From Semisulcospira habei (lineage: Eukaryota; Mollusca; Gastropoda; Semisulcospiridae), in NCBI GenBank assembly GCA_036245525.1, contig BTPG01000005.1, positions 181,894,245 through 181,958,244 of the forward strand: DNA of 64,000 nucleotides, in the 5' to 3' direction. Under the pieces are notes generated by a model, which worked only from the letters and a program-made list of their open reading frames with translations, made no database searches and was not told the origin of the DNA. Every line of letters starts with the position of its first letter. Position 1 is the first letter of the stretch. Below, in pieces: positions 53,485-63,933 of this stretch. The translations under genes and the position numbers were made by a program.

Positions 53485-54320
53485 GTGGGACGACATCAGC
53501 TTGTTAGGATCTATTCCGGCTCATACACCGCCAGCAGAGTAATGGCCCTGTTCTGTTATTCAGCGGACCTGCGCTTGACGCATACTAGGCAGGTGTAATC
53601 ACGGTGCTGACAGCTACGAATTGAGTGTTCGTCTGCAAGCTGAGAGCACACAGTCAGTCGACCACAAATCGTTGCTGTCGGCATTGTCACACAACTTGTG
53701 CTAGTAATTTCACGTGTTTGGAGCGCTGTATCTTCAGTGAGGTGACGCGTAATATCTTTTTCTTGACTTGTGGCAGCACTTCGTCGTGACCCTTGAAAAT
53801 TGGCAAAATTTCGTGATGGCTGATATTGTAACTTTCGTGACACGTGATTGACAGAAAGAAGTCCAACGTGAAGGCGTGATAGTCACTCCCCATTGACACC
53901 CTTTCTTCAGTCTCTAAAATTAATATGACGAATTTTCGTAACAGTTCCGACTTTTCTCCAATAAAAACACACGACACTTGTGAAAAAGATATGAATCTAC
54001 TTTCTACTTTCAGTAGCCTATGAACAAGTCGGGCTATAAATGAGTATAACGGCGGCGATTGACGCAATGAGGACTCCGTACACCAGGGGCCAATCAGAAG
54101 TGCTCTCCAGCTAAATTGCTTTTTGTGGCCGCCGTTTCGCACAAAATAAAGATGGCTTTTTTTAGCGGGGAGGGCAGGCAGAGAGGCGGGACCTAACTGG
54201 CATCACCCGTCCAAGTTGTCAGACTATTTCTTTCCAGCCTGGCACTTTTGGGACGTGGAAGTGTTAATTGTCAACGGAATTCCTGGCCTCTTGAGAGTAA
54301 TTGTTTCACTTTCAGCGCAA
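53485..54320. other. No recognised gene
   Basis: Includes a 151-codon minus-strand frame (54142-53687) whose translation has no recognisable motif and no supporting splice signals that I trust. Confidence 0.45.
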
Positions 54321-54324
54321 AGTG

Positions 54325-54418
54325 TGTCGAACATTTTAGCTCAAGGGCAGTGCCTGATTAACATGGCGCCTTTTTCAGGCTCCAAGCTAATCAGGCACTA
54401 CCCTTGAAGTGTTATACA
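54325..54418. repeat. Family B hairpin with concordant arm change
   Basis: GCAGTGCCTGATTA on the left is matched by TAATCAGGCACTAC on the right (the family has GCCAGATTA/TAATCTGGC). Outer arms (CGAACATTTTAGCTCAAGG and CCTTGAAGTGTTAT) are worn. Confidence 0.82.
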
Positions 54419-55086
54419 ACTAATCTATCTTACCGCAACTTGTATGTGTTACTTTGCCGGCGATTTTCAAATCAATGTTTTTCAAGTCAGATTTTTTTTT
54501 CAGCCATGAGTCATGTCTAATGACTACTCTCGAACTGTCATCGTCGAACCATTTCTCGTTACTTTTAGGTGACGCAGGGTTCCGCATACGATTTTCAAAT
54601 GAGCATTTTGATCACGAAAGTAAAATGTTCGCTGTGTCAGAGAAATCGCGTTGAAAAGAAAATGAAAAATGCTCCCTTCCCATATAATGCTATTAATGGT
54701 GTGTGGTTCGTCGATAGATTTCGGAATGTCGTTGGCTCGCGATCTAGAGGTCTAGACAATTTTACATGGACGGGTCAGAAACCCCATCATGTAGTTTTTG
54801 TGACTCTCTGTTGCAAAGTTGAAACGTTGCAGTGAGGTGTTTTTTTTTTTTTTAATTTAATTTTTTCAAAAGTTTACCGTTAGGTTTTTATTTCAATTTC
54901 GTAGGAGTCCTGAAATGGGGAGATCGAGACAGCTTTGGCCCCATTTAAGCAAAAAGAATATTCCAAGATTATTTTAAATAGTCTGAATCTGAAAATTTTT
55001 GTTGCTTAATTGCAATACCGAATCTGTAATTGGAACAAAATGAAACATCCAACGTGTCCTGGTCTGTATATTTTTGGGTACGGCTT

Positions 55087-55300
55087 TTAACCCATTTAAC
55101 ACCACAGCCACACTTCCCCACAAATTTGTAGGTGTCACCTAACGACTGTTCCCATGGCAGGAGATGGATCGACCATGATAATTCAAGGGTAGTGCCAGAT
55201 TAGCTTGGCGCCTTCAGGCGCCAAGCTAATCTGGCACTACCCTTGAATCATCATGGCCAATCCGTCTTCTGCTGTAAGGACCCAGGGCTAAATGGGTTAA
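55087..55300. mobile_element. Family B MITE with TTAA ends, well preserved
   Basis: TTAACCCATTTAACACCACA and GGGCTAAATGGGTTAA are the ends (214 bp). The hairpin (55158-55273) pairs over almost all of each arm. Confidence 0.93.
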
Positions 55301-55433
55301 CAACATTGCATCATCCCAGGTTTGGTGACGGCTACGCAATCATTCTACAAGTGGCGGGCCAGAAGCCAGACATGGAGCGGGGTGATGCGTTTCATCGCGG
55401 ATCGCTTTCCCCAGGCCAAGGGCAAATACAAGG

Positions 55434-55482
55434 GCTAATCTGGCACTACCCTTGTATTATCATGGTCGATCCGTCTCCTGCT
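55434..55482. repeat. Family B half copy (right arm)
   Basis: GGGCTAATCTGGCACTACCC then TTGTATTATCATGGTCGATC, preceded by only AAGGGCAAATACAAG as a trace of the left side. Confidence 0.8.
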
Positions 55483-55556
55483 GTCGTGTGTCGGGCCTTA
55501 AAGTTATGCCCTTTGAAAAAAAAACCCCAAAAAAACCCCTCGGTAAGTCCGTTTTT

Positions 55557-55630
55557 TGTTGTTGTGAAAAGCCAGATAGTCATTGTAATACAATGAGAAT
55601 CTCGCCATTCACAAAAAATGACTTATTGTC
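55557..55630. repeat. Family K remnant hairpin
   Basis: GTTGTGAAAAGCCAGATAGT and TCATTGTAATACAATGAGAA then TCTCGCCATTCACAA resemble the fuller hairpin at 59.1 kb. Confidence 0.6.
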
Positions 55631-55792
55631 GTTTGCTTTTCACAGCGCAGAGCTGCCTTGATGCACTGTGTGTGACGTCAACTTGCGATGTATTGCAGTT
55701 TCCTGCCTCGAAGAGGCTGTGCAGATAAACATCCCTCGTGTGAAACTGCACGTAGCTGTGATCTATACAGGCCGAGGACTCCTGATTAGTGC

Positions 55793-55862
55793 TCACACTG
55801 GTTCTCTCCCGCTAATCGGCCGCGGCGAATCGAGGACGGAAGACAACTAGTGTGGTAGGAGA
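55793..55862. repeat. Family I hairpin, diverged
   Basis: CTCACACTGGTTCTCTCCCG then CTAATCGGCCGCGGCGAATCG and GAAGACAACTAGTGTGG keep the outline of the 37.6 and 49.0 kb copies. Confidence 0.5.
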
Positions 55863-56025
55863 ACCAGCAAGCACGAAATCAATGGCATGAGATCGTTAGA
55901 AGGGTTGAATGATGATTGGTTAGAAGCTGATTGAGGACATTTCCTTATCTTGTGCTGGTGACGTTTGCAGTTTGTGCTACTATGGGATTTCCGACTTACA
56001 GTGGCAGAAAATAGTGTGTACATTT

Positions 56026-56200
56026 TGTCAAAAGCGCGATTTTCTGCAGAGAAGAACCCAACGGAAAAAGAAACACCTTTAAAAAAGACAATTACAACAC
56101 AATAACGACATAAAAGACATACATTGTGTTGTAACTGTCTTTTCTAAGCGTGTTTCTTGCTCCGTTGGGTTCTTCTCTGCATTTTACACGCTTGGCAGTC
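56026..56200. mobile_element. Family C foldback element
   Basis: TGCAGAGAAGAACCCAACGG and AAGACAATTACAACACAAT on the left pair with ATTGTGTTGTAACTGTCTTT and CCGTTGGGTTCTTCTCTGCA on the right. The loop is about 15-20 nt. The outer end CACGCTTGGCAGTC is intact only on the right. Confidence 0.88.
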
Positions 56201-56502
56201 TCCTTTTCGGTCTGGATTGAGCTTTTCAACGTAATACGGAGAAACTTCGCTTAGGCAAGGTCGCATGCAAGAAATTTTGGCTATAACAACTCTTTCCAGA
56301 GGTCGCGACAACACGTTTTATGTAAATTACTTCGTTTACAACAAACTTTGTATATATCAACAAATTACTGGTCCCCTGACATTTGGATATCACCGAAGTT
56401 TACTGTAGATATTAAAAATATCGCCTTTATCTCACTGCGCCCCAGTGACGAGATACTTACATTTTGGAGTTGTCCGCTGAGGAATGCATGGCATTACAAT
56501 GC

Positions 56503-56636
56503 AGGAGACAGACCGAACATGGTAGTTCAAGGGTGGTGCCAGAATAGCTTGGCGCCTATAGCACCATCCATGAACTATCATGTTCAATCCATGTCTGTTT
56601 GTAGTGTGTCGGGTCTGGATGAGTTAAGGGTACTGC
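56503..56636. mobile_element. Family B MITE, interior shortened
   Basis: AACATGGTAGTTCAAGGGTG with a full left arm is followed by a right arm lacking most of its inner half (CCTATAGCACCATCCATGAA). Right end GGATGAGTTAA (56633-56636). Confidence 0.8.
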
Positions 56637-56812
56637 TCACCTCTACCTCTTCCTGCCGCCCTCCACCAACTAATACCCCCCCCCACCCCCCTACAAAATC
56701 CCCAATTTTGAAATTGCCCTCTGAGGGACTGTATTACAATTCTGGCACCACCCTTGAACTATCATGGCCGAGCCATATCTTGCTGTGGCGTGTCGCGGGC
56801 TGAATGAGTCAG
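56637..56812. repeat. Segment duplicated at 60.57-60.76 kb, with family B right arm
   Basis: TACTGCTCACCTCTACCTCT and CTCTGAGGGACTGTATTACA also occur at 60.58 and 60.73 kb. Here a B right arm (ATTCTGGCACCACCCTTGAA) follows directly with no left arm. Confidence 0.75.
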
Positions 56813-56931
56813 GACAAAACATAGGCTTACTATCTTTTACCACTGTAGAGCAGATTTACTCACAGAAATCTGTACTAACAAAGACCTTGGCAATATTGTA
56901 GACCAGTAACAACGGCCCAGCCAGATCGTTA

Positions 56932-57223
56932 TTAACCCCATTATTGCCAATAGACGCAGATTGTATTCTGAAATCATCCGTAATTGGCTAGATAAGGCTA
57001 GTAAAGCCGACGCGCTCCCGATATGGTGGTGGGTGTTTTTTTCCCCCGTCATATCATCCTTAATTTTGCGTCCGAGATCTCCAGTCGTCGAAGAAACGTG
57101 GATACAAAGTGGTATTAGCAAGAGGCGTAGATTCTCATGAGCCCCCGCGACAGCGGGGGCTCATGAGGATCTATGCCTCTTGCAGTTGGGTTGAGTTCGC
57201 ATTTTTCCAGCAGTGAAATGATT
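56932..57223. mobile_element. Family A MITE, enlarged
   Basis: TTAACCCCATTATTGCCAAT starts it (TTAA 56932-56935); CAGCAGTGAAATGATTA ends it (no TTAA). The hairpin at 57118-57183 has arms AGAGGCGTAGATTCTCATGA and the complement of the standard form. Confidence 0.8.
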
Positions 57224-58100
57224 ATTAGAAGCTCAGTGGTCTGTTTTGAGAGTGCGGCCTGTTGTCTTTCTAGAGTCCACTTCTTCTTACAGCTACAGAA
57301 GGGCAGTAACCCTGAATTCGTTTGGACGCGTGTGGCGATAAGAGAAATCGGTTGATTTAGTTGGTCGCCGCCATAGTAGTCCAAGTGTCCTTCGTCTTTT
57401 CTTTGCGTGCTTAATTTCGCGTGCTCCCTAAATTCAGCGTGGACTCAGATGGGGATTGTTTCCTCTAGTAATTATTTTGTTGTGACGAGTTTGTTCCCTG
57501 TGTAAATTACGTTTCTCTATGGTAACCTTGACAATTAGAGATGTGGAGTTTCTTTTTTCTGTATGCTTGAGTATATAGTTGTGGGGTACAGGTGTTATAC
57601 GAACGTACATCACTATAATTATTCTAGAGGTCCGTTCGTTAAGCCTGTTCTTAATTGGACGCACTTTTGCGTCCTTGACCTCGCGAAATAAACGTTGGTG
57701 GAACAATACTCTATTTGGCCAGTTTACGCACTTAAACGGATACATTCGTGATGACCTCGTTTATAGACACGCGATGTCGGTGACCACAGGCGCGTTCACA
57801 CTCTGTAACATGGGCGAATCAACAAAGGAACACACATGCCATATGCATGTTTCATACATGATTGTGCATTTTAAGTTGATCCTATTGTCAGTGCGAGGCA
57901 TAAATTTTCAGAATCGATGTCAGCCATTTGTGAAGATGTTGAAATTGTCCTCACGCGGTGGTTTCCCCACCCACCCTCCCTCGCCCCACCGCCCCTTTCA
58001 TTCACAGGAGAGCTCTGGCGAAAGATTCACCAAAGTCAGCCAATAGTTCTGAGAAAAAGACGAGCGAATAATTATGTTCCAAGTCCGAAGGCGAGTTCAC
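57224..58100. other. No recognised gene
   Basis: Mostly unique sequence with a 155-codon frame at 57579-58046 that shows no domain and runs towards a (CA)n array. I regard it as chance. Confidence 0.45.
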
Positions 58101-58106
58101 CTAACA

Positions 58107-58282
<176 letters not shown>

Positions 58283-58432
58283 CGCACGCACGCACGCAAA
58301 AAACAGCTTCGGCGAACACTTTTGAACTAGCTTCGCGACGTAGAAGAGAAAGGTGGCATATTCAGATATGTCTCAAATTTGGTAAATTGTAAATGGTTAA
58401 AAATCGATTGAGGAGTCATCTGTAGGAAGTTG

Positions 58433-58531
58433 GCTCGCCGGCCATAATAGTTCAAGGGCAGTGCCAGATTCGCTTGGCGCCTTCCAGGTGCCAAGCGAAT
58501 CTGGCACTACCCTTTAACTGTTATGGCCCGG
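58433..58531. repeat. Family B hairpin with concordant arm change
   Basis: GCCAGATTCGCTTGG on the left and CCAAGCGAATCTGGC on the right: C58471 is matched by G58497 where the family has A/T. The outer pair GGCCATAATAGTT/AACTGTTATGGCC is also altered from the family GACCATGATA. Confidence 0.88.
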
Positions 58532-59091
58532 CTGTGGCGTGGCGATGTTTAATGCGTTGAAACAGTTCGTATTCTACTTGTGTACTGATTATTGCCAATC
58601 GACACCTCCGTCCTTTTCCAGTAAGCAAAGAGCCCTCGGACCTAAAGCGGCCAACTCGTACCGATATCGGCCCGGTGAAACTTTGCAGACTGGGTTCCTG
58701 CTTAGCACCGTAACCCTCACGTCTACTGTCTGCTGTCTTGATTGATTTCAGGCAGACGACGACTAAACTTTCCAACTGATTTTCCGATGCCGCAAACTTG
58801 TCCAATATAGGTCCTACTTACGTGCTAGTTTATCACTGCAATCAGCCTCCTCGGCCCCACCCTCTCTCTTCCCTCGTCCCCCTGTCTCACGACTCCTACC
58901 CCATGCCACCCATCCAAACTCTATGTACAAAGTTTTTTCTTCTTAGCAGAAACTTTTCTTTAGAATCATTCTGTCGAAAACTTGTCTAGTGTAGGTGCTA
59001 CTTTTGGACAGTTTATCACCACCACCACTTCCGCTCCCACGTTCCTGACTTCCGGCCTTCACGATCCCATTGACTACGTCTAATCTGGCAA

Positions 59092-59196
59092 CATATTGCA
59101 AAAGTCAGGATGTCCATTTTTGTGAAAAGCGAGATTTTCATTGTATAACAATGAAAATCTCGCAATTCTGAAAATGGACTTGCAGACTTTTGCCAA
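59092..59196. repeat. Family K hairpin
   Basis: ATTGCAAAAGTCAGGATGTC then CATTTTTGTGAAAAGCGAGA and TTTTCATTGT pairs with ACAATGAAAATCTCGCAATT then CTGAAAATGGACTTGCAGAC, over about 45 bp per arm. Confidence 0.85.
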
Positions 59197-59320
59197 ATCA
59201 TGGCAGTACCGTTTCTTCGCTGAAACGTTCTCTGCAATTGTGTCCTCAACTTTTGCATTGTAGGTGCTACTTAAGTTTATTTTATGACAATGACCCCCCC
59301 CCCTCCCTCCTCCCGATTCA

Positions 59321-59444
<124 letters not shown>

Positions 59445-59708
59445 CCTTCATACCCTTTCCCTCTCCCCGTCCCCACTATGACCCCGTCCCTATGTCTTGG
59501 CGCTTAGACTCCTTCAATAAAACTTTCCGTGCGTTTTTCTTTCCCGAAAACTTTTCCAACTTTTCCTACTTATGTACGGTTTATCAGTGCAATCAGCCTC
59601 TCTCTCCTTCATCCCCCCCCCCCCCACTGCCCCCCCCCCTCCCTGCATACGCCCCTCCATCTCACCGGCGACTCTTTTACTCCTATGTCCCTTCCCTGGA
59701 ATTTTATT

Positions 59709-59890
59709 TTAACACATTTTGCACCGACGCACTACAGCATGAGATGAATCGACCATGATAATTCAAGGGTAGTGACAGATTAGCTTGGCGCCTGCTGGGG
59801 GTAGGGTGCGGGGATGGGGCGGGGGGGGGGGGGAGAAGGGTTTTGTGTGTGTGTGTCACTACCCTTGAATTATCATGGTCGATGCATCTG
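59709..59890. mobile_element. Family B MITE with foreign G-rich loop
   Basis: TTAACACATTTTGCACCGAC starts it. The left arm (GACCATGATAATTCAAGGGT to GCTTGGCGCCTGC) is whole. The right arm is only CACTACCCTTGAATTATCAT then GGTCGAT. Between them, 59794-59856 is G-rich then GT-rich, replacing the inner right arm. Confidence 0.85.
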
Positions 59891-60357
59891 GTACAAAGTT
59901 GTTAACCGACAAAATTTGGGAAATCAGTGCCACCGTGGCCTCAAATGGGTGCATGGGAAAACCTTTGCAATTTAGGTCATACTTATCTACAGTTTATTAC
60001 CAATGTCCCCCTCCGCTATGGGCGTTCTGACTAAGTAGCGGTCTGGCGCGGACACATTCTGACCAACATTTTGGCGAAATCTTGTCCACTAGAGGTTCTA
60101 CTCATTACTCACTCACCCTCGCCACCGTCCAGCCCACCGGCACACTGACCACAAGGGTACTAGGTCTTGGCTGATGCCTACCATTCGATTAATCTGTTCC
60201 TTGTGCCCTACCATTGTAAATCGTAAATCTGATCACTAATGGAGTCCTCCTGCCCCCCTCCCTTCCCCACACTACCCGCCCTTTGGCATCATAGGTGACC
60301 TAACAGATTTCTACCGTTTGACGAAACTGTATGCTCTACAAGTGTAAATCTTATTTA

Positions 60358-60546
60358 TTAACATATTCTGCCCGAGGCCCGAAATCCCCAAATTTTGAAG
60401 GTGTCCTCTGAAGGACTGTATTACAATTCGAGAGACAGACCGAGTATGATAGTTCAACTTCAAGGATGGTGCCAGAATAGCTTGGCGCCTATGGGCGCCA
60501 AGCTATTCTGACACCATCCATGAGCTATCATGCTCGATCCATGTCT
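60358..60546. mobile_element. Family B MITE
   Basis: TTAACATATTCTGCCCGAGG starts it. The hairpin (60442-60540) has a six-base CTTCAA insertion in the left arm (GTTCAACTTCAAGGATGG). Right end not found. Confidence 0.8.
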
Positions 60547-60635
60547 GTTTGTAGTGTGTCGGATCTGGATGAGAAGGGTACTGCTCACCTCTACCTCTTC
60601 CTGACGCCCTCCCCCAACTAATACCCCCCCCCCTC

Positions 60636-60700
60636 ACACACACACAAAACCCTTCTCCCCCCCCCGGCCCCCCCGCCCCACCCCCGCACCCTCCCCCCAC
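60636..60700. repeat. (CA)n/C-rich tract, inverted copy of the 59.8 kb loop
   Basis: CACACAAAACCCTTCTCCCC followed by GCCCCACCCCCGCACCCTC is the reverse complement of the insert at 59794-59856, apart from C-run length and a few substitutions. Confidence 0.85.
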
Positions 60701-60751
60701 GAAATCCCCAATTTTGAAGTTGCCCTCTGAGGGACTGTATTACAATTCTGG

Positions 60752-60890
60752 AGACAGAACGGGCATGATAGTTCAAGAGTAGTGCCAGAATAGCTTGGCG
60801 CCTATGGGCGTCAAGCTGTTCTGACACCACCCATGAACTTTCATGCTCGATCCATGTCTGTCTGTGCTGTGTCGGGTCTGGATGAGTTAA
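60752..60890. mobile_element. Family B MITE
   Basis: GGGCATGATAGTTCAAGAGT and GAACTTTCATGCTCGATCC arms with CTTGGCGCCTATGGGCGTCA centre. Right end GGATGAGTTAA (60887-60890). Confidence 0.82.
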
Positions 60891-61061
60891 GGATACTGCT
60901 CTCATTTACCCCTTTCTGCCGCCCCCCCCCCTCCCCCACTCCCCCACACACACACATAAACACACAATCTGCCCCAATTTAGTCTTCACCTGACACATAC
61001 ATCATGTTTGTCCGTCACAGCTGCGTCCCTAACTGCACATCGCAACAAACCACCCTCCTCC

Positions 61062-61127
61062 TGCAAGAGATATGGATTTCATGAGCCCCGGCGGATGCCG
61101 GGGCTCATGAGAATCTATGCCTCTTGG
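61062..61127. repeat. Family A hairpin
   Basis: TGCAAGAGATATGGATTTCA and TGAGAATCTATGCCTCTTGG around CCCCGGCGGATGCCGGGG; the GGC/GCC pair is concordant and unlike other copies. A right-arm echo (CATAAGCATCTATGCC) follows. Confidence 0.85.
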
Positions 61128-61164
61128 TAAGGTTCATGAGCACCATAAGCATCTATGCCATATA

Positions 61165-61336
61165 TACTGACCATCAGCAGTTATTAGCCCTGAGATGGAA
61201 GAACGTCTCTTATCTGTTGGTGCCCGAGTCGGAGTTGTCTGCAGAGGTTGCTCGGATTAAGTTGTTGCCGTCTCAGCTGACCGATGAGCAACAGGATGAT
61301 GTATGGGCCCAAGGACGTTTTGCTTATTTTGAATGA
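61165..61336 (+). CDS. Possible 3'-terminal exon or coding remnant (hypothetical)
   Basis: After ACTGACCATCAGCAG, a frame reads LLALRWKNVSYLLVPESELS then AEVARIKLLPSQLTDEQQDD, and stops at TGA 61334-61336. The composition (balanced acidic, basic and hydrophobic residues) looks more like real protein than any other short frame here. I recognise no family. A 50-bp tandem array starts about 65 bp downstream. It could be a terminal exon, a processed remnant or chance. Confidence 0.28.
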
Positions 61337-61401
61337 TTTTCAGCGGCTTGAATGCCTTTTTTCGATGACAAGATTAGACGTCAGTAAGTGTAATGTAAAT
61401 G

Positions 61402-62113
61402 TGTAGCACCATCTTGGTGGCTTTGATCTTTACATCCTTAGTTTATTGACCATTTCGGTGGCTTGGACGATCACAGGTCATCCATTTGTTGACCATGTAG
61501 CGCCATCGCGGTTGTGCTGATCTTGGGTCTTCCTTCTGCCGGTTGACTTGATAGCATCATCATGGTGGCTTTGATCTTCGGTGCTCCTTTTGCTGACCGT
61601 TTCGCACCTTCGTGGTGGCCTTGATCTTAGGTCTTCCCTTTGTTGACCGTGTAGCACCTTCGTGGTGGCCTTGATCTTAGGTCTTCCCTTTGTTGACCGT
61701 GTAGCACCTTCGTGATGGCCTTGATCTTAGGTCTTCCCTTTGTTGACCGTGTAGCACCTTCGTGGTGGCCTTGATCTTAGGTCTTCCCTTTGTTGACCGT
61801 GTAGCACCATCGTGGTGGCCTTGATCTTAGGTCTTCCCTTTGTTGACCGTGTAGCACCATCGTGGTGGCCTTGATCTTAGGTCTTCCCTTTGTTGACCGT
61901 GTAGCACCATCGTGGTGGCCTTGATCTTAGGTCTTCCCTTTGTTGACCCTGTAGCACCATCGTGGTGGCCTTGATCTTAGGTCTTCCCTTTGTTGACCGT
62001 GTAGCACCATCGTGGTGGCCTTGATCTTAGGTCTTCCCTTTGTTGACCGTGTAGCACCATCGTGGTGGCCTTGATCTTAGGTCTTCCCTTTGTTGACCGT
62101 GTAGCACCATCGT
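61402..62113. repeat. 50-bp tandem repeat, about 14 units
   Basis: The unit is GTAGCACCATCGTGGTGGCC then TTGATCTTAGGTCTTCCCTT then TGTTGACCGT. Left units (61402-61600) differ at many sites and in length. From about 61610 the units are almost identical, split into an ACCTTCG group then an ACCATCG group. 50 is not divisible by three and no frame stays open. Confidence 0.95.
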
Positions 62114-62179
62114 GTTGGCGCATCATCATCATCCAAATGCGTTTAACTTGTGATTGTGAATGGTTTTGTTATGTGTGTT

Positions 62180-62301
62180 TTAGTTGTATGTGTGTGTAGA
62201 TTAAGTTTTGTTTTAAAGGTAGTGAGATTCTGCAAATACATTTTTTTGGTAACGCGCTTAGATCCCACTGCTCCTGGGGATTCAGCGCGATATAAATGCT
62301 C

Positions 62302-62356
<55 letters not shown>

Positions 62357-62375
62357 TATTATTATTATTATGTTA
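62180..62375 (+). repeat. ATT-tailed retroelement 3' end
   Basis: GGTAACGCGCTTAGATCCCA then GGGGATTCAGCGCGATATAA then ATGCTCTT runs into (ATT)n. It resembles the CR1/L2-like end at 1.49 kb (AATCCTCTTTATTATT). No coding part. Confidence 0.75.
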
Positions 62376-62397
62376 ACTGCGCTGATCTCAGCCAAAA

Positions 62398-62440
62398 AGA
62401 GGGCTACATTCTCATGAGCCCCTACACTGCAAGGGCACAT
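62398..62440. repeat. Family A scrap
   Basis: GAGGGCTACATTCTCATGAG then CCCCTACACTGCAAGGGCAC: a left arm and damaged centre directly after the ATT tail. Confidence 0.55.
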
Positions 62441-62482
62441 TATATTTAGTGCTGCATGCAGGTTGAGTGACAAAACAAAAAC

Positions 62483-62543
62483 GGAATTGTGTCGTAACTG
62501 ACTTTCCAAGCGTGTTTCTGTTTTCGTTGGGATGCAGTCACCT
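62483..62543. repeat. Family C half copy (right arm)
   Basis: GAATTGTGTCGTAACTGACT then TTCCAAGCGTGTTTCTGTTTTCGTTGGG and GCAGTCACCTTTCTAGTCTA. Confidence 0.75.
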
Positions 62544-62818
62544 TTCTAGTCTATGAAAAGAAAACAGTAAAAAGTAAATCTGACAAATTTGTGGGGGTTT
62601 TGTTTGTTTGTTTGCTTGCTTAGTAATCTGTTTGTTTGTCTGCTTGGGAATGGCTTTTTGCAGCATTTTTTTAAGCGTTAATAATAAACAACGAATTGTC
62701 TCTCTGTCTGCCTGTGTATATCTTGCACCTTGTAGATTGCCCCAGACCTTTTCCAATCGCACGTCCTTTCAGTGTCTGAGTGACAGTCAGTGTCAGGTCT
62801 CTCCTGAAACCTGCACCC

Positions 62819-62881
62819 ACAAGAGGCATAGATCTTCCTGAACCCCTGCATGCAGGGCTCATGAGGACCTATGCCTCTTGC
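62819..62881. repeat. Family A hairpin, diverged centre
   Basis: CAAGAGGCATAGATCTTCCT and TCATGAGGACCTATGCCTCT around CCCCTGCATGCAGGG. Confidence 0.82.
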
Positions 62882-63100
62882 TCACAAGGACTAAAGTCAT
62901 TTATGTTCACGTCCCATCAAGGAGGAGCCCATCGCTTGTCAGCAAAGAACCGTCTTTTTATTGGAGACACTTGTTAGTCTAGTGGTGTCTAGGGTCGGAC
63001 TACAAACACTCGCAGGCCTAACCCGGACTTCCTCTGTCTGTGGACAGGAATGGACTAAATAGGACAGATATCACAATGCAAGTGGTATACATTGTCATTA

Positions 63101-63138
63101 GGCCCTGCAGGGGCTCATGAGAATCTATGCCTCTTACA
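63101..63138. repeat. Family A half copy (right arm)
   Basis: GCCCTGCAGGGGCTCATGAG then AATCTATGCCTCTTAC with no left arm. Confidence 0.75.
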
Positions 63139-63317
63139 GATGGAAGGTACTCGGTGAAGAAAATCAACAGGGCGGGGTGAACTGCTACTTACATCTCCTA
63201 TTCTGGCTGTGTTGACATAGGTACGATGGCTTGACCTTCCCCATCTATCTGAAATCGTTTGACAACCTTTGCTTGAGGACTTTTTCGGTAAATAAGGATA
63301 AAATCAATTTTGCCTCC

Positions 63318-63364
63318 AATAGGCATAGATCCTCAAGGGGGCTCATGAGGATCTATGTCTGTTG
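63318..63364. repeat. Family A hairpin lacking the centre
   Basis: AATAGGCATAGATCCTCA joins directly to GGGGGCTCATGAGGATCTAT; the left C-rich segment is deleted. Confidence 0.75.
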
Positions 63365-63479
63365 AGGGTTTGTCTGCAGAGGATTCATGTGGATCTATGT
63401 TTTTGTGGAAGTGGTATTTACAACTGTGAGACAGTATCTTATAAGATGGCTAAATTAGATTTGATGGCTATATTTCATT

Positions 63480-63775
63480 TGATTGGATACGAAAGTCAGA
63501 TGGTATGGAATAAGCCCAACTGATTGGATACAAAAGTCACATGGTATGGTATAAGCTGACTGGATGACACAGTTAGTTACACGATGATATTATAAAATCT
63601 TTTTTTTTTTTTTACAAAATTTGACAAAATGAGAAAAATAGCATGTTACATGAGCACAGCTGATTGGAAGCAACAGCTACACGAGATGTACACATTGAGT
63701 AAGTCAAGATTTGATTGGATGCAAGAGTTACACGATGAACTGATTTGTGATGACAAGATTTGATTGGATGCATGC
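63480..63775. repeat. Degenerate tandem region (GATTGGAT words)
   Basis: TGATTGGATACGAAAGTCAG, TGATTGGATACAAAAGTCAC, TGATTGGAAGCAACAGCTAC, TGATTGGATGCAAGAGTTAC and TGATTGGATGCATGCG occur at irregular 40-60 bp spacing (one longer gap). Confidence 0.6.
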
Positions 63776-63933
63776 GTTCCCGACGTGTTTTCAATATAGT
63801 GAAATACAGGTTGATGGAGTAGAGCTGTCGTATGATGTACGTCGCGAGCTTCGTAAGAAAGGACTTGACTGGATTTGACAAGTAAAACAGACTTATGTTT
63901 TTCTGGACTGTACGATATCATTCCAAAACGCGA

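Noticed and set aside
53687..54142. 151-codon minus-strand open frame
   Set aside because: No recognisable motif, no convincing splice sites and no homologous repeat elsewhere in the window. Left as unassigned.
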